Shown piece after piece: positions 51,388-58,859 of a stretch of 64,000 bases of DNA. The position numbers and the translations under genes were made by a program. The notes below the pieces were generated by a model, which saw only the letters and a list, made by a program, of their open reading frames with translations, was not told the origin of the DNA and made no database searches. Source of the stretch: Burkholderia sp. TSV86 (lineage in GTDB: Bacteria; Pseudomonadota; Gammaproteobacteria; Burkholderiales; Burkholderiaceae); assembly GCF_001522865.1 (NCBI RefSeq), contig NZ_LOWB01000072.1, positions 1-64,000 of the forward strand, written 5' to 3'. The number at the start of each line of letters is the position of its first letter. Within the stretch, counting starts at the first letter, position 1.

Positions 51388-51840
51388 TTATCCTTGGTTG
51401 GCGTCGGCGAGCGCTTGCCGCAGGTGGGTCAGGTCCTGCCGCAGCCGGATCAGGAAATCGGGTGTTTGCCGCATCGCGCAGAACAGTTCGGCGGGCACCG
51501 CTTGGGCTTTCTGCTTGAGCGCGGCGCCGCTTGCGGTCAGCCGCGCACGCACGATCCGCTCGTCGGCTGCATCGCGCGTCCGCTCGATGTAGCCAAGTGC
51601 TTCCAGACGCTTGAGAAGCGGCGTGACTGTGGCCGGATCGAGACTGAGGCGCGCGGCGATGTCCTTGACTTGCATGTCGTCGGTTTCCCACAGCACGAGC
51701 ATTGCGAGGTACTGCGGGTAGGTCAGCGCGAGTTTGTCGAGCAGCGGCTTGTACGCTTTCGTCATCGCGAGCGACGTCGAATAGAGTGCGAAGCAGAGTT
51801 GATCGTCGAGCGTGAGCGGAAATACGGGCGAGTCATTCAT
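51388..51840 (-). CDS. ohrR: OhrR, MarR-family peroxide-sensing repressor
   Basis: 150-aa MarR-family regulator. The N-terminal reactive Cys of OhrR proteins is in [11 protein letters not shown] (about residue 16), followed by the tyrosine [11 protein letters not shown] and [12 protein letters not shown]. The winged helix is [30 protein letters not shown] (cited by position, about 58-87), and the [10 protein letters not shown] wing follows. The start at MNDSPVFPL is preferred to an upstream in-frame ATG at 51879, because the upstream operator-like repeat would then be coding. Confidence 0.95.
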   Translation of the reverse strand: MNDSPVFPLTLDDQLCFALYSTSLAMTKAYKPLLDKLALTYPQYLAMLVLWETDDMQVKDIAARLSLDPATVTPLLKRLEALGYIERTRDAADERIVRARLTASGAALKQKAQAVPAELFCAMRQTPDFLIRLRQDLTHLRQALADANQG

Positions 51841-51867
51841 GGTGGTGGACTCATCGCGATGCAAAAT

Positions 51868-51881
51868 ATTTGTGTGCAAAT
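51868..51881. promoter_or_regulatory. Second OhrR-like inverted repeat
   Basis: ATTTG-TGTG-CAAAT lies about 28 bp before the ohrR start, positioned for autoregulation. It shares the ATTTG half-site with the palindrome before ohr. Confidence 0.5.
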
Positions 51882-51954
51882 GATTGTGCGCGCAATTCTG
51901 CCGATTGGCGAGAGCGGCCGGCGCCGGACGGCGCGGCCCGCCGATTTTGATGCG

Positions 51955-52761
51955 TTATCGCGATTGGGGCTGTGTCGGCGTCCCAGGCTCTTGGATGCCG
52001 TAGCAGCCGCGATAAGTTGCGTAGAACGAGCAATAGAGCATGGCCGTGATCACGACCGACGCAGGCATCATCACCGTCAACGCATAGGCGCCGGCACCGA
52101 GCGCCTGCATCAGCGCGGCGAGGCCGAACGACACGCCTAACGCGACTGCGAACCACAGCAGCCCGTAGACCGTGAATGCCCCCTTGTTGCGCCAGCAACT
52201 CACGATGCTGAAAAAGAGTGCCTTGACAGGCGGGATGCCGTGCCAGGCGATCAGTGTTGGTGCGAACCAGAACATCATCGCGACCGGCAGGTACAGCGTG
52301 GCGGCGATCATCATCGCGACGAGCACGCCCGGCGTGGCCAGCGCTTCGGGTTCCGATGCGTCGATGCCGAGGCCGAACATGATCTTCAGCAGCGTGCCGC
52401 CGTCGCCGAGCGACGAGCAGGCGAACACGAGCGCGATCGACGCGATGTAAATCCCGCCGAGCGCGAAAAGCCTTTGCGTGACGACTGGCCCATACGAGCG
52501 GAATCCGTCAATGAGGATCGTCGGCAGCACCTGCTTGCCGGCGATCGTATCGCGGCACGCTGCCATGAAGCCCACCGCGATGCCCGGGATGAACAGCAGC
52601 GGCAGCGCCGGGCCGATCAACGGCACGAGCGATATCAGCATCATCGCGAGCAGGTATGTGAAGAACAGCGTGATGAACGCGAGCGGGTTGCGCCGGAACA
52701 GCCAGATGCCCTGGCGGAACCACACATAGCCGGTCTTGGCGGGAACTTCGATCAGTTGCAT
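51955..52761 (-). CDS. BPSS1780-family membrane protein
   Basis: 268-aa integral membrane protein with six helices. It matches the BPSS1780 family: [29 protein letters not shown] at the start (cited as the conserved amphipathic lead-in), then [23 protein letters not shown] and [17 protein letters not shown]. No function is known. The start overlaps the end of thrB by 10 bp, so both may be co-transcribed. Confidence 0.92.
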   Translation of the reverse strand: MQLIEVPAKTGYVWFRQGIWLFRRNPLAFITLFFTYLLAMMLISLVPLIGPALPLLFIPGIAVGFMAACRDTIAGKQVLPTILIDGFRSYGPVVTQRLFALGGIYIASIALVFACSSLGDGGTLLKIMFGLGIDASEPEALATPGVLVAMMIAATLYLPVAMMFWFAPTLIAWHGIPPVKALFFSIVSCWRNKGAFTVYGLLWFAVALGVSFGLAALMQALGAGAYALTVMMPASVVITAMLYCSFYATYRGCYGIQEPGTPTQPQSR

Positions 52762-53750
52762 GAGATGTGGGTCTTGGGGAGCGCACCCGCGCGGGCGATG
52801 CGCTCGCGCAGGATGCGTTCGAAATGGCCCGGGTCGTGCGGCTTGAGCACGTGCGCGGCGCGGGGCAGGTGGAAATCATACAGGCGCGACACCCAGAAGC
52901 GATACGCGCCCGCGCGCAGCATGTCGTTCCAATGGCGGCTTTCGCCCGCCGTGAAGGGGCGCACGGTCTGATAGGCGCGCAGCAGCGCGTCGGCGCGCGC
53001 GCCGTCGAGCGCGCCCGTGTCGAGATCGACGCACCAGTCGTTGACGGTCACCGCGACATCGAACAGCCATTTGTCGCAGCCAGCGAAATAGAAATCGAAG
53101 AAACCGCCGAGCCGCACGGTATGTCCGCTATCTGGGGCCGCATGCGCGAACAGCGCGTTGTCGCGGAACAGGTCGCAATGGCACGGGCCTTCCGGCAGCG
53201 CCGCGTAGCCGGCCGACGCGAAGAAATCGGCCTGGTGCGCGAGTTCGCTTTCCAGCAGCGCGCGTTGCGCCTCATCGACGATCGGCGTGAGCACCGGCAC
53301 GGTTTCGCGCCACCACGGCAGACCGCGCAGATTCGGCTGGCGGCGTGGATAGTCGCGGCCCGCGAGGTGCATCCGTGCGAGCATCTGGCCTACCTCGACA
53401 CAATGCTCGACGCGCGGCGCAAGCTCGGCCGTGCCTTCCAGTTTCGTGACGATCGCGCTCGGCTTGCCGTGCAACTCGCCGAACAGCGTGCCGTCTGCGC
53501 GCACGACCGGCGCCGGCACAGGTATTCCGTGCCGCGCAAGATGGCTCATCAAATCGATATAGAACGGCAGTTGCTCGGCCGTCAGATTCTCGAAGATGGT
53601 GAGCACATACTCACCGCGCGTCGTCGTCAGGAAGAAGTTGCTGTTCTCGATACCCGACGCAATGCCGCGGAATGCGACGACGTCGCCGAGATCGTAGTGG
53701 CGCATCCAGTGTGCGAGGTCAGCATCGGAAACAGCAGTGAAAACGGCCAT
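52752..53750 (-). CDS. thrB: Homoserine kinase
   Basis: 332-aa kinase of the APH-like ThrB class found in proteobacteria, converting homoserine to O-phosphohomoserine in threonine synthesis. The start at [12 protein letters not shown] is well supported; the upstream frame is Arg/Cys-rich shadow. Family features: [20 protein letters not shown] near residues 35-55, [12 protein letters not shown], catalytic [13 protein letters not shown] (about 195) and [17 protein letters not shown] (about 221). It overlaps the BPSS1780 gene and is followed upstream by DUF2782, the common betaproteobacterial thrB-DUF2782-polA neighbourhood. Confidence 0.95.
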   Translation of the reverse strand: MAVFTAVSDADLAHWMRHYDLGDVVAFRGIASGIENSNFFLTTTRGEYVLTIFENLTAEQLPFYIDLMSHLARHGIPVPAPVVRADGTLFGELHGKPSAIVTKLEGTAELAPRVEHCVEVGQMLARMHLAGRDYPRRQPNLRGLPWWRETVPVLTPIVDEAQRALLESELAHQADFFASAGYAALPEGPCHCDLFRDNALFAHAAPDSGHTVRLGGFFDFYFAGCDKWLFDVAVTVNDWCVDLDTGALDGARADALLRAYQTVRPFTAGESRHWNDMLRAGAYRFWVSRLYDFHLPRAAHVLKPHDPGHFERILRERIARAGALPKTHISCN

Positions 53751-53847
53751 GCAAGAAAAACGTCGGTTCGGGTTGGCGTGCCGGCGGCGCGGCCGGTGTC
53801 GCGAAAGGGCGTGGGAGGCGCGGCGCCGTGCCGGCGCCGCAGCAGTG

Positions 53848-54237
53848 TCAATAGTGCAGATTGACCGACGGCAGGCGGGTGATCGGCACGCTTGCATCAT
53901 GCGGCCGCGGCGACGTGTCGGGCGATGCGCTCATCTGATAGCGGGTGCCGAAATTCGACTTCACGTTGATTTCGACCGGCTTGCCGCGATCACGGTATTC
54001 GGTGACCTCGGTGCCGTTCTTGCTTTTTTCGTAAAAGCTCGGCGTGCGCCGCACGTCGTTGAGATCGACCTTCGACGTGACTTCCGCAGCTGGACGGTTG
54101 ATCTTCGCGAGATCGGGCAGCCCGGCCGCCTCGTTGGCAGCCGCCTGGGCCTGCGCGTCGACGCTTGCGTCGGCGGCGTAAGCCGGGCCGCCGAGCGCGA
54201 CGGCGGCGAAGGTTGCGGCGAGAAGGTGCGGCTTCAT
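53848..54237 (-). CDS. DUF2782 periplasmic protein
   Basis: 129-aa protein with a Sec signal peptide (about 1-21, ending GPAYA-AD). The mature DUF2782 part contains [30 protein letters not shown] (about residues 74-103, cited by position). Function unknown. It sits 97 bp upstream of thrB on the same strand, as in other betaproteobacteria. Confidence 0.93.
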   Translation of the reverse strand: MKPHLLAATFAAVALGGPAYAADASVDAQAQAAANEAAGLPDLAKINRPAAEVTSKVDLNDVRRTPSFYEKSKNGTEVTEYRDRGKPVEINVKSNFGTRYQMSASPDTSPRPHDASVPITRLPSVNLHY

Positions 54238-54418
54238 CGTGTTTCTCCCATTGAACCATTCGATTCTAGCAAATACCCGCGCCGTGCCGATGCGTGTTCG
54301 CGGACCGGCGGGCAGCGTTGTTGTCTTCTCGCCCGCTCGGCTTCGTTGCCGGAATCGGGATCGGCCGCACGGGCAGGTTCCATGGTAATGTCGAAACGAT
54401 CTGAAGAGGCCCTGATAA

Positions 54419-55945
54419 ATGAAGAACGATCACGATCACCGCATTCGTACACTCACGCCGGGTACGCCACCCGTCGAGGTGCTCGACGACCCGGTCGCCG
54501 CCGTCGCGCGGCTTTCCGCACTCTACGAGACGAACACAGCGTTCTTGCGCGACGCATTCGCGCGCTACCGCCGCAACGACACGTTCGACACGCGCGTGCG
54601 CGCATGCTATCCATTCGTGCGGATTCGCACCGACATCAATACGCACATCGACTCGCGCCGCTCCTACGGTTTCGTCGCCGGCCCAGGCGTGTTCGAGACG
54701 ACGCTCACGCGCCCCGATTTGTTCGCGAGCTACTATCGCGAGCAATTGCGCCTGCTCGCGAAGAACCACCACGTGCGCATCGAGGTGGGCGTGTCGTCGC
54801 AACCTATTCCGATTCATTTCGCGTTTCCCGAGGGAATCCATCTGGAGGGTGATCTCGATCGCGACCGTCTCGTCGCGATGCGAGACGTGTTCGACACGCC
54901 AGACCTCGCCTACCTCGACGACCGGATCGTCAACGGCACATACGAACCCGCGCCGGGGGAGCCGCAGCCGCTCGCGCTGTTTACGGCCGCGCGCGTCGAT
55001 TTTTCGCTGCACCGGCTGCGCCACTACACGGCGACGTCGCCCACGCATTTTCAGAACTACGTGCTGTACACGAACTACCAGTTCTATATCGACGAATTCG
55101 TGAAGCTCGGCCGCACGCTGATGTCGGCCACGGACGATGCGCAAGAGCGCGCGTATCGCAGCGAGTACACGGCATTCGTCGAGCCGGGTGACGTGATCAC
55201 ATACAACGCGAATCTCGGCGACGCGTCGACGGAAGGTATGCCGCCTGCGCGTCTGCCGCAGATGCCCGCATATCACCTGAAGCGCGCGGACGGCAGCGGG
55301 ATCACGATGGTCAATATCGGCGTCGGGCCGTCGAACGCGAAGACGATCACCGATCACATCGCGGTGCTGCGCCCGCATGCGTGGGTGATGCTCGGCCACT
55401 GCGCCGGGTTGCGCAACACCCAGCGTCTTGGCGATTACGTGCTGGCGCACGGCTATGTGCGCGAAGACCATGTGCTCGACGACGACTTGCCGCTCTGGGT
55501 GCCGATTCCGGCGCTTGCCGAAGTGCAGGTGGCGCTCGAGCGTGCGGTGGCACAAGTCACGCAGCTCGACGGAGTTGAATTGAAGCGCGTGATGCGTACC
55601 GGCACGGTGGCGAGCGTCGACAATCGCAACTGGGAATTGCGCGATCATCGCGAGCCGGTGCAGCGGCTGTCGCAGAGTCGTGCGATTGCGCTCGACATGG
55701 AAAGCGCGACGATCGCCGCGAATGGTTTTCGCTTTCGTGTGCCATACGGTACGCTTCTGTGCGTATCGGACAAGCCGTTGCACGGCGAGCTGAAACTTCC
55801 TGGGATGGCCGATCAGTTCTATCGCGCGCAGGTCGATCAGCATTTGCAGATCGGTGTGAAGGCGATGGAAATCCTGCGCACGAACGGGCTCGACCGGTTG
55901 CATAGTCGCAAACTGCGGAGTTTTGCGGAAGTGGCGTTTCAGTAA
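54419..55945 (+). CDS. amn: AMP nucleosidase
   Basis: 508-aa enzyme hydrolysing AMP to adenine and ribose 5-phosphate. The N-terminal regulatory domain contains RACYPFVRIRTDINTHIDSRRSYGFV (about 60-85) and the C-terminal nucleoside-phosphorylase-like domain contains VGPSNAKTITDHIAVLRPHAWVMLGHCAGLRNTQRLGDYVLAHGYVRED, MESATIAANGFRFRVPYGTLLCVSDKPLHGELKLPG (cited by position, about 300-460). Length is usual for the family. A hairpin 20 bp after the stop probably terminates it. Confidence 0.96.
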   Translation: MKNDHDHRIRTLTPGTPPVEVLDDPVAAVARLSALYETNTAFLRDAFARYRRNDTFDTRVRACYPFVRIRTDINTHIDSRRSYGFVAGPGVFETTLTRPDLFASYYREQLRLLAKNHHVRIEVGVSSQPIPIHFAFPEGIHLEGDLDRDRLVAMRDVFDTPDLAYLDDRIVNGTYEPAPGEPQPLALFTAARVDFSLHRLRHYTATSPTHFQNYVLYTNYQFYIDEFVKLGRTLMSATDDAQERAYRSEYTAFVEPGDVITYNANLGDASTEGMPPARLPQMPAYHLKRADGSGITMVNIGVGPSNAKTITDHIAVLRPHAWVMLGHCAGLRNTQRLGDYVLAHGYVREDHVLDDDLPLWVPIPALAEVQVALERAVAQVTQLDGVELKRVMRTGTVASVDNRNWELRDHREPVQRLSQSRAIALDMESATIAANGFRFRVPYGTLLCVSDKPLHGELKLPGMADQFYRAQVDQHLQIGVKAMEILRTNGLDRLHSRKLRSFAEVAFQ

Positions 55946-55964
55946 CGGATTGGATCGTGACGTG

Positions 55965-55998
55965 ACAAGGGTTTCCGGCGCGCCCGCGAAACCCTTGT
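55965..55998 (+). terminator. Hairpin after amn
   Basis: Arms ACAAGGGTTTC (55965-55975) and GAAACCCTTGT (55988-55998) pair perfectly over 11 bp. No U-tract follows, so termination is likely but not certain. Confidence 0.65.
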
Positions 55999-56113
55999 GT
56001 CTGCAAATCTTTATGCAACAGCACTTCCCGGTGCGTCTTGCCGTGGCTGTCATCCGGCTCGATTCATGACGCACGTTGGCGGTGATTCAGCCGCAGTCTC
56101 CCTATTTATCGAT

Positions 56114-56174
56114 TTCGTCTGAATAAAGCGCATTTCGTAACCGCACCTAAACTTTGTTATGCATTGACTAACTT
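56114..56174 (+). promoter_or_regulatory. Perfect hrpII-box (PIP-type) promoter
   Basis: TTCG at 56114-56117, 16 nt, TTCG at 56134-56137, then exactly 31 nt to TAACTT at 56169-56174. This is the TTCG-N16-TTCG-N30-32-YANNNT pattern of HrpB-activated promoters in Ralstonia; each TTCG is followed by T, so it also fits the Xanthomonas PIP consensus TTCGB-N15-TTCGB. It drives the low-GC gene that starts at 56502, giving a leader of about 320 nt. Confidence 0.8.
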
Positions 56175-56501
56175 TGATTAGGGGCGCATTGAGATTTCAA
56201 AAAATTGCGCGTTCGAAAATTCTATGGCGATGGCTTGCGAGTGGAAAGATCGAATAAATCGATGCTTATTCATTTCTCGGGCCAAGCAAATTTCATTTGC
56301 TTAATGCGTGCCTTTGCTTGTGCAATTGCGGGAATTTGGTTGAATTTCAATGGTTTGCCGCGCTGTCAATATATATTCGCATGCTCGATAATGATGCGAA
56401 TTCTGTGTTGAATTAACTTTCAATCATGCTCTCAGGGGAATTGAGTTCGGGAAGTGAGCTTGCATATGATGCGAGTGTGAAATCGTCTTGAGAGGTGTTG
56501 A

Positions 56502-57761
56502 ATGTCGATGGCAGTGGATTTAAATAATATTAGTGCGGTCAATTGGCTGGATTATTGGGAAAATCAAGGTGCCGATAAAAATGAGAATGCATTAAATCAA
56601 GCGCCTAAAGGCATGAGGCAAGAAATGGTGTGGCAAATCAAGCAGAGTGCTTTGGCGGCCTCACTCGGAACAAAAGCCGATCACGTTGCGGGCATTTCCA
56701 ATTCCTCAAATAATCCATTTTTTGCTTCTTCTATGGAAAGACCGTTGGCAGAGCGGCAAGAGAATGAGCCTCGAATCCGACGGAAGATTGAAGAGGATCA
56801 GTACGCGTCTACGACTACGGCGGCCACTTCATCGCCGCCGAAAATCATGGCTGGCGCCAATGACATTGCTCCTCAGATCACCGGGCACGGTGTGCAGGGA
56901 GGATGGGGAGCGGCTTCGGATACAAGACCGAATGCGCCGCTGTTAAGCCCAAGCGAATTTACGCATCAGATTGTTGAGCCAAGAACAAGTGGCCGCACGA
57001 GGAAAATCGATTTGCAGGTATGTCATTCTGCCGAGGGGCGCTATCCTCTTGCCCAAGTGGTAGCGAACATAACAGGAATCCCCACTATCGGTTATAAGGG
57101 GGAAATGCGTGCGATGCCCAATGCTCAGAAAATCTATAACTCGAAGCTATTTGAGCCGGAAACGGGTGACAAGGCACAAAAAACTATTGACGCGGCCAAT
57201 CGTCAATTCATGAAGAATCGGATGAATTCCAATAACGCCAATATCCGGCAAACGATGATGTCGATGTGCTGGCCTTGTCGATTCAATGATCGGCAAAACG
57301 AAGAGGGTGGTTCAAGTGTCAATGATCAGCGCGAATCCATGGGTAGGCGTATCGCAGGCAGTACATCGGAAGATTCTTCCGGCGAATTTTCAGTGGCTTC
57401 GTCCTCTCGGCAAGCTGCGCGGGTTGATAGTCTTTTGAATGCGGGTATCTCCGAATTTGATTCGATACAAAGAGAGCGTTTGAGAAATGCGTTTATGGAA
57501 AATATGAACGATCGGTATGGACGGTTGTTGATCGATAAAACTGAACCGGCAGTGCTTGATGGCCGTATCAGGTTTAATTTGCAGGGCGGTCCTCTGGATA
57601 ATCATATGGATGTGTTGGATGCGGGGGATCATCATGCGCTTATTAGCGTTAATTTTCCAAATGATGATGTCGGGCAGAACGCAAGCGCTCTTCGTAGTGC
57701 GCTACGGCAGGCACTGAATATAAGCGACGATATCGACATAGTGCCCAGAGAAGACTTGTAA
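56502..57761 (+). CDS. Candidate type III effector with clan CD cysteine-protease-like motifs
   Basis: 419-aa protein of unrecognised family. It is plainly lower in GC than its neighbours and has a GAGAGG ribosome-binding site. Residues 1-120 are polar, Asn/Ser/Gln-rich and probably disordered, compatible with a type III secretion signal. The centre carries GHGVQGGWG (His129), then LSPSEFTHQI (about 148-157), then IDLQVCHSAEG (Cys174) and LAQVVANITGIPTIGYKG (183-200). The GHG...strand-Cys-x-Ser-x-x-Gly layout and the spacing resemble clan CD cysteine proteases such as the MARTX CPD (peptidase C80). The C-terminal 110 residues form a separate unrecognised region. The promoter upstream has a perfect hrpII box. 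Protease activity is inference. Confidence 0.75.
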   Translation: MSMAVDLNNISAVNWLDYWENQGADKNENALNQAPKGMRQEMVWQIKQSALAASLGTKADHVAGISNSSNNPFFASSMERPLAERQENEPRIRRKIEEDQYASTTTAATSSPPKIMAGANDIAPQITGHGVQGGWGAASDTRPNAPLLSPSEFTHQIVEPRTSGRTRKIDLQVCHSAEGRYPLAQVVANITGIPTIGYKGEMRAMPNAQKIYNSKLFEPETGDKAQKTIDAANRQFMKNRMNSNNANIRQTMMSMCWPCRFNDRQNEEGGSSVNDQRESMGRRIAGSTSEDSSGEFSVASSSRQAARVDSLLNAGISEFDSIQRERLRNAFMENMNDRYGRLLIDKTEPAVLDGRIRFNLQGGPLDNHMDVLDAGDHHALISVNFPNDDVGQNASALRSALRQALNISDDIDIVPREDL

Positions 57762-58108
57762 TGCCGCGCTTGGGCTAGGGTTCAAATGCCGTAGCTGTTG
57801 GTGCGCTGCGCTTCGTTTGCGTGTCGATGCCTGCTATTTGTGCATATGCCGGCTGAAAGCGGCAGTCATGTTCTCGATCAGTTGACGTAGGGATGTGTAC
57901 TCGCGTATTCAGTGGGCGGTACGCCGCGATTCGAGGGGCCGCTTGGTGATTCGCGTATTGCGCGCAAGCCGGAAATGCGATGTGGGCCGGATTGGACATT
58001 CGGCCCGCGCGTGATGAACGAGTGGTAATGCGGTGCATCCGGACCGGTGGCAAGCCGGGGGCGCAATCGCAGGCGCTGCGGGTGCCGGTGCGGCGCCCGC
58101 AGCGCAAA
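57762..58108. other. Intergenic stretch after the islet gene
   Basis: About 347 bp between the candidate effector gene and the LOG-family gene; GC returns to the flanking level by about 57800. A hairpin GCGGGTGCCG / CGGCGCCCGC (58078-58100, one G-T pair) may terminate the LOG transcript. No gene seen. Confidence 0.45.
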
Positions 58109-58858
58109 TCACAAATAGAACATCCGGTCTTCGTCCGGCCGTGGCGGCTGCGCTTCCTCGGCCTCTTCGCCGCGATCCTCATAAAACGCGAGCACTGCCT
58201 CGAGCACCTGATCGGGATCGTCGATCACCTGCATCAGATTCATGTCTTCCGGATTGATCAGACCCATCGGGATCAACTGATCACGGAACCATTGCAGCAG
58301 GCCCTGCCAGAATTCGCTGCCCACCAGCACGATCGGCACGAGGCGCGATTTCTTCGTCTGGATCAGCGTCAACACTTCGGACAGCTCGTCGAGCGTGCCG
58401 AAGCCGCCCGGCATCACGATCACCGCGTCCGAATTCTTGACGAACGTGACCTTGCGCGTGAAGAAATGGCGAAAGCGCAGCGAGATATCCTGGAAGTTGT
58501 TACCGTGCTGCTCGTGCGGCAACTCGATATTGAGCCCGACAGACGGCGCCTTGCCGGCGTGAGCGCCCTTGTTCGCCGCTTCCATGATGCCGGGACCGCC
58601 GCCGGAAATCACCGCGAAGCCCGCGTCGGACAGCTTGCGCGCGATCTGCACGGTGAGCTGGTAATGCGGCGAATCGGGCTTCAAACGCGCGGAGCCATAG
58701 ATGCTGACAGCGGGGCGGATCTCCGACAGATACTCGGTCGCCTCGATAAACTCTGCCATAATCGTGAACATCTGCCACGAAGCGCGAGCCTTCTTCGCTG
58801 TCGCGCGTTCTTGATCTGCGAGCGAGCGCAGGCTCGGAATCACTTTTCTCTTGTCCAT
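58109..58858 (-). CDS. LOG-family protein (TIGR00730, Rossmann fold)
   Basis: 249-aa protein of the lysine-decarboxylase-like LOG family, whose plant members and several bacterial ones are cytokinin riboside 5'-monophosphate phosphoribohydrolases; others act on AMP and related nucleotides. Motifs present: VSIYGSARLK, VISGGGPGIMEAANKGA and MPGGFGTLDELSEVL. The longer N-terminal helical extension (about 45 residues) marks the group normally placed next to polA. Its start codon is only 1 bp from the polA start on the other strand. Confidence 0.93.
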   Translation of the reverse strand: MDKRKVIPSLRSLADQERATAKKARASWQMFTIMAEFIEATEYLSEIRPAVSIYGSARLKPDSPHYQLTVQIARKLSDAGFAVISGGGPGIMEAANKGAHAGKAPSVGLNIELPHEQHGNNFQDISLRFRHFFTRKVTFVKNSDAVIVMPGGFGTLDELSEVLTLIQTKKSRLVPIVLVGSEFWQGLLQWFRDQLIPMGLINPEDMNLMQVIDDPDQVLEAVLAFYEDRGEEAEEAQPPRPDEDRMFYL

Positions 58859-58859
58859 A

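Noticed and set aside
54266..56074. 602-codon antisense frame across amn
   Set aside because: Same shadow composition; the plus strand encodes a full-length AMP nucleosidase.
56205..56411. Small 68-codon frame between the hrpII box and the candidate effector gene
   Set aside because: It begins with TTG, lacks a ribosome-binding site, and its Phe/Cys/Ile-rich product looks random; kept only as part of the leader.
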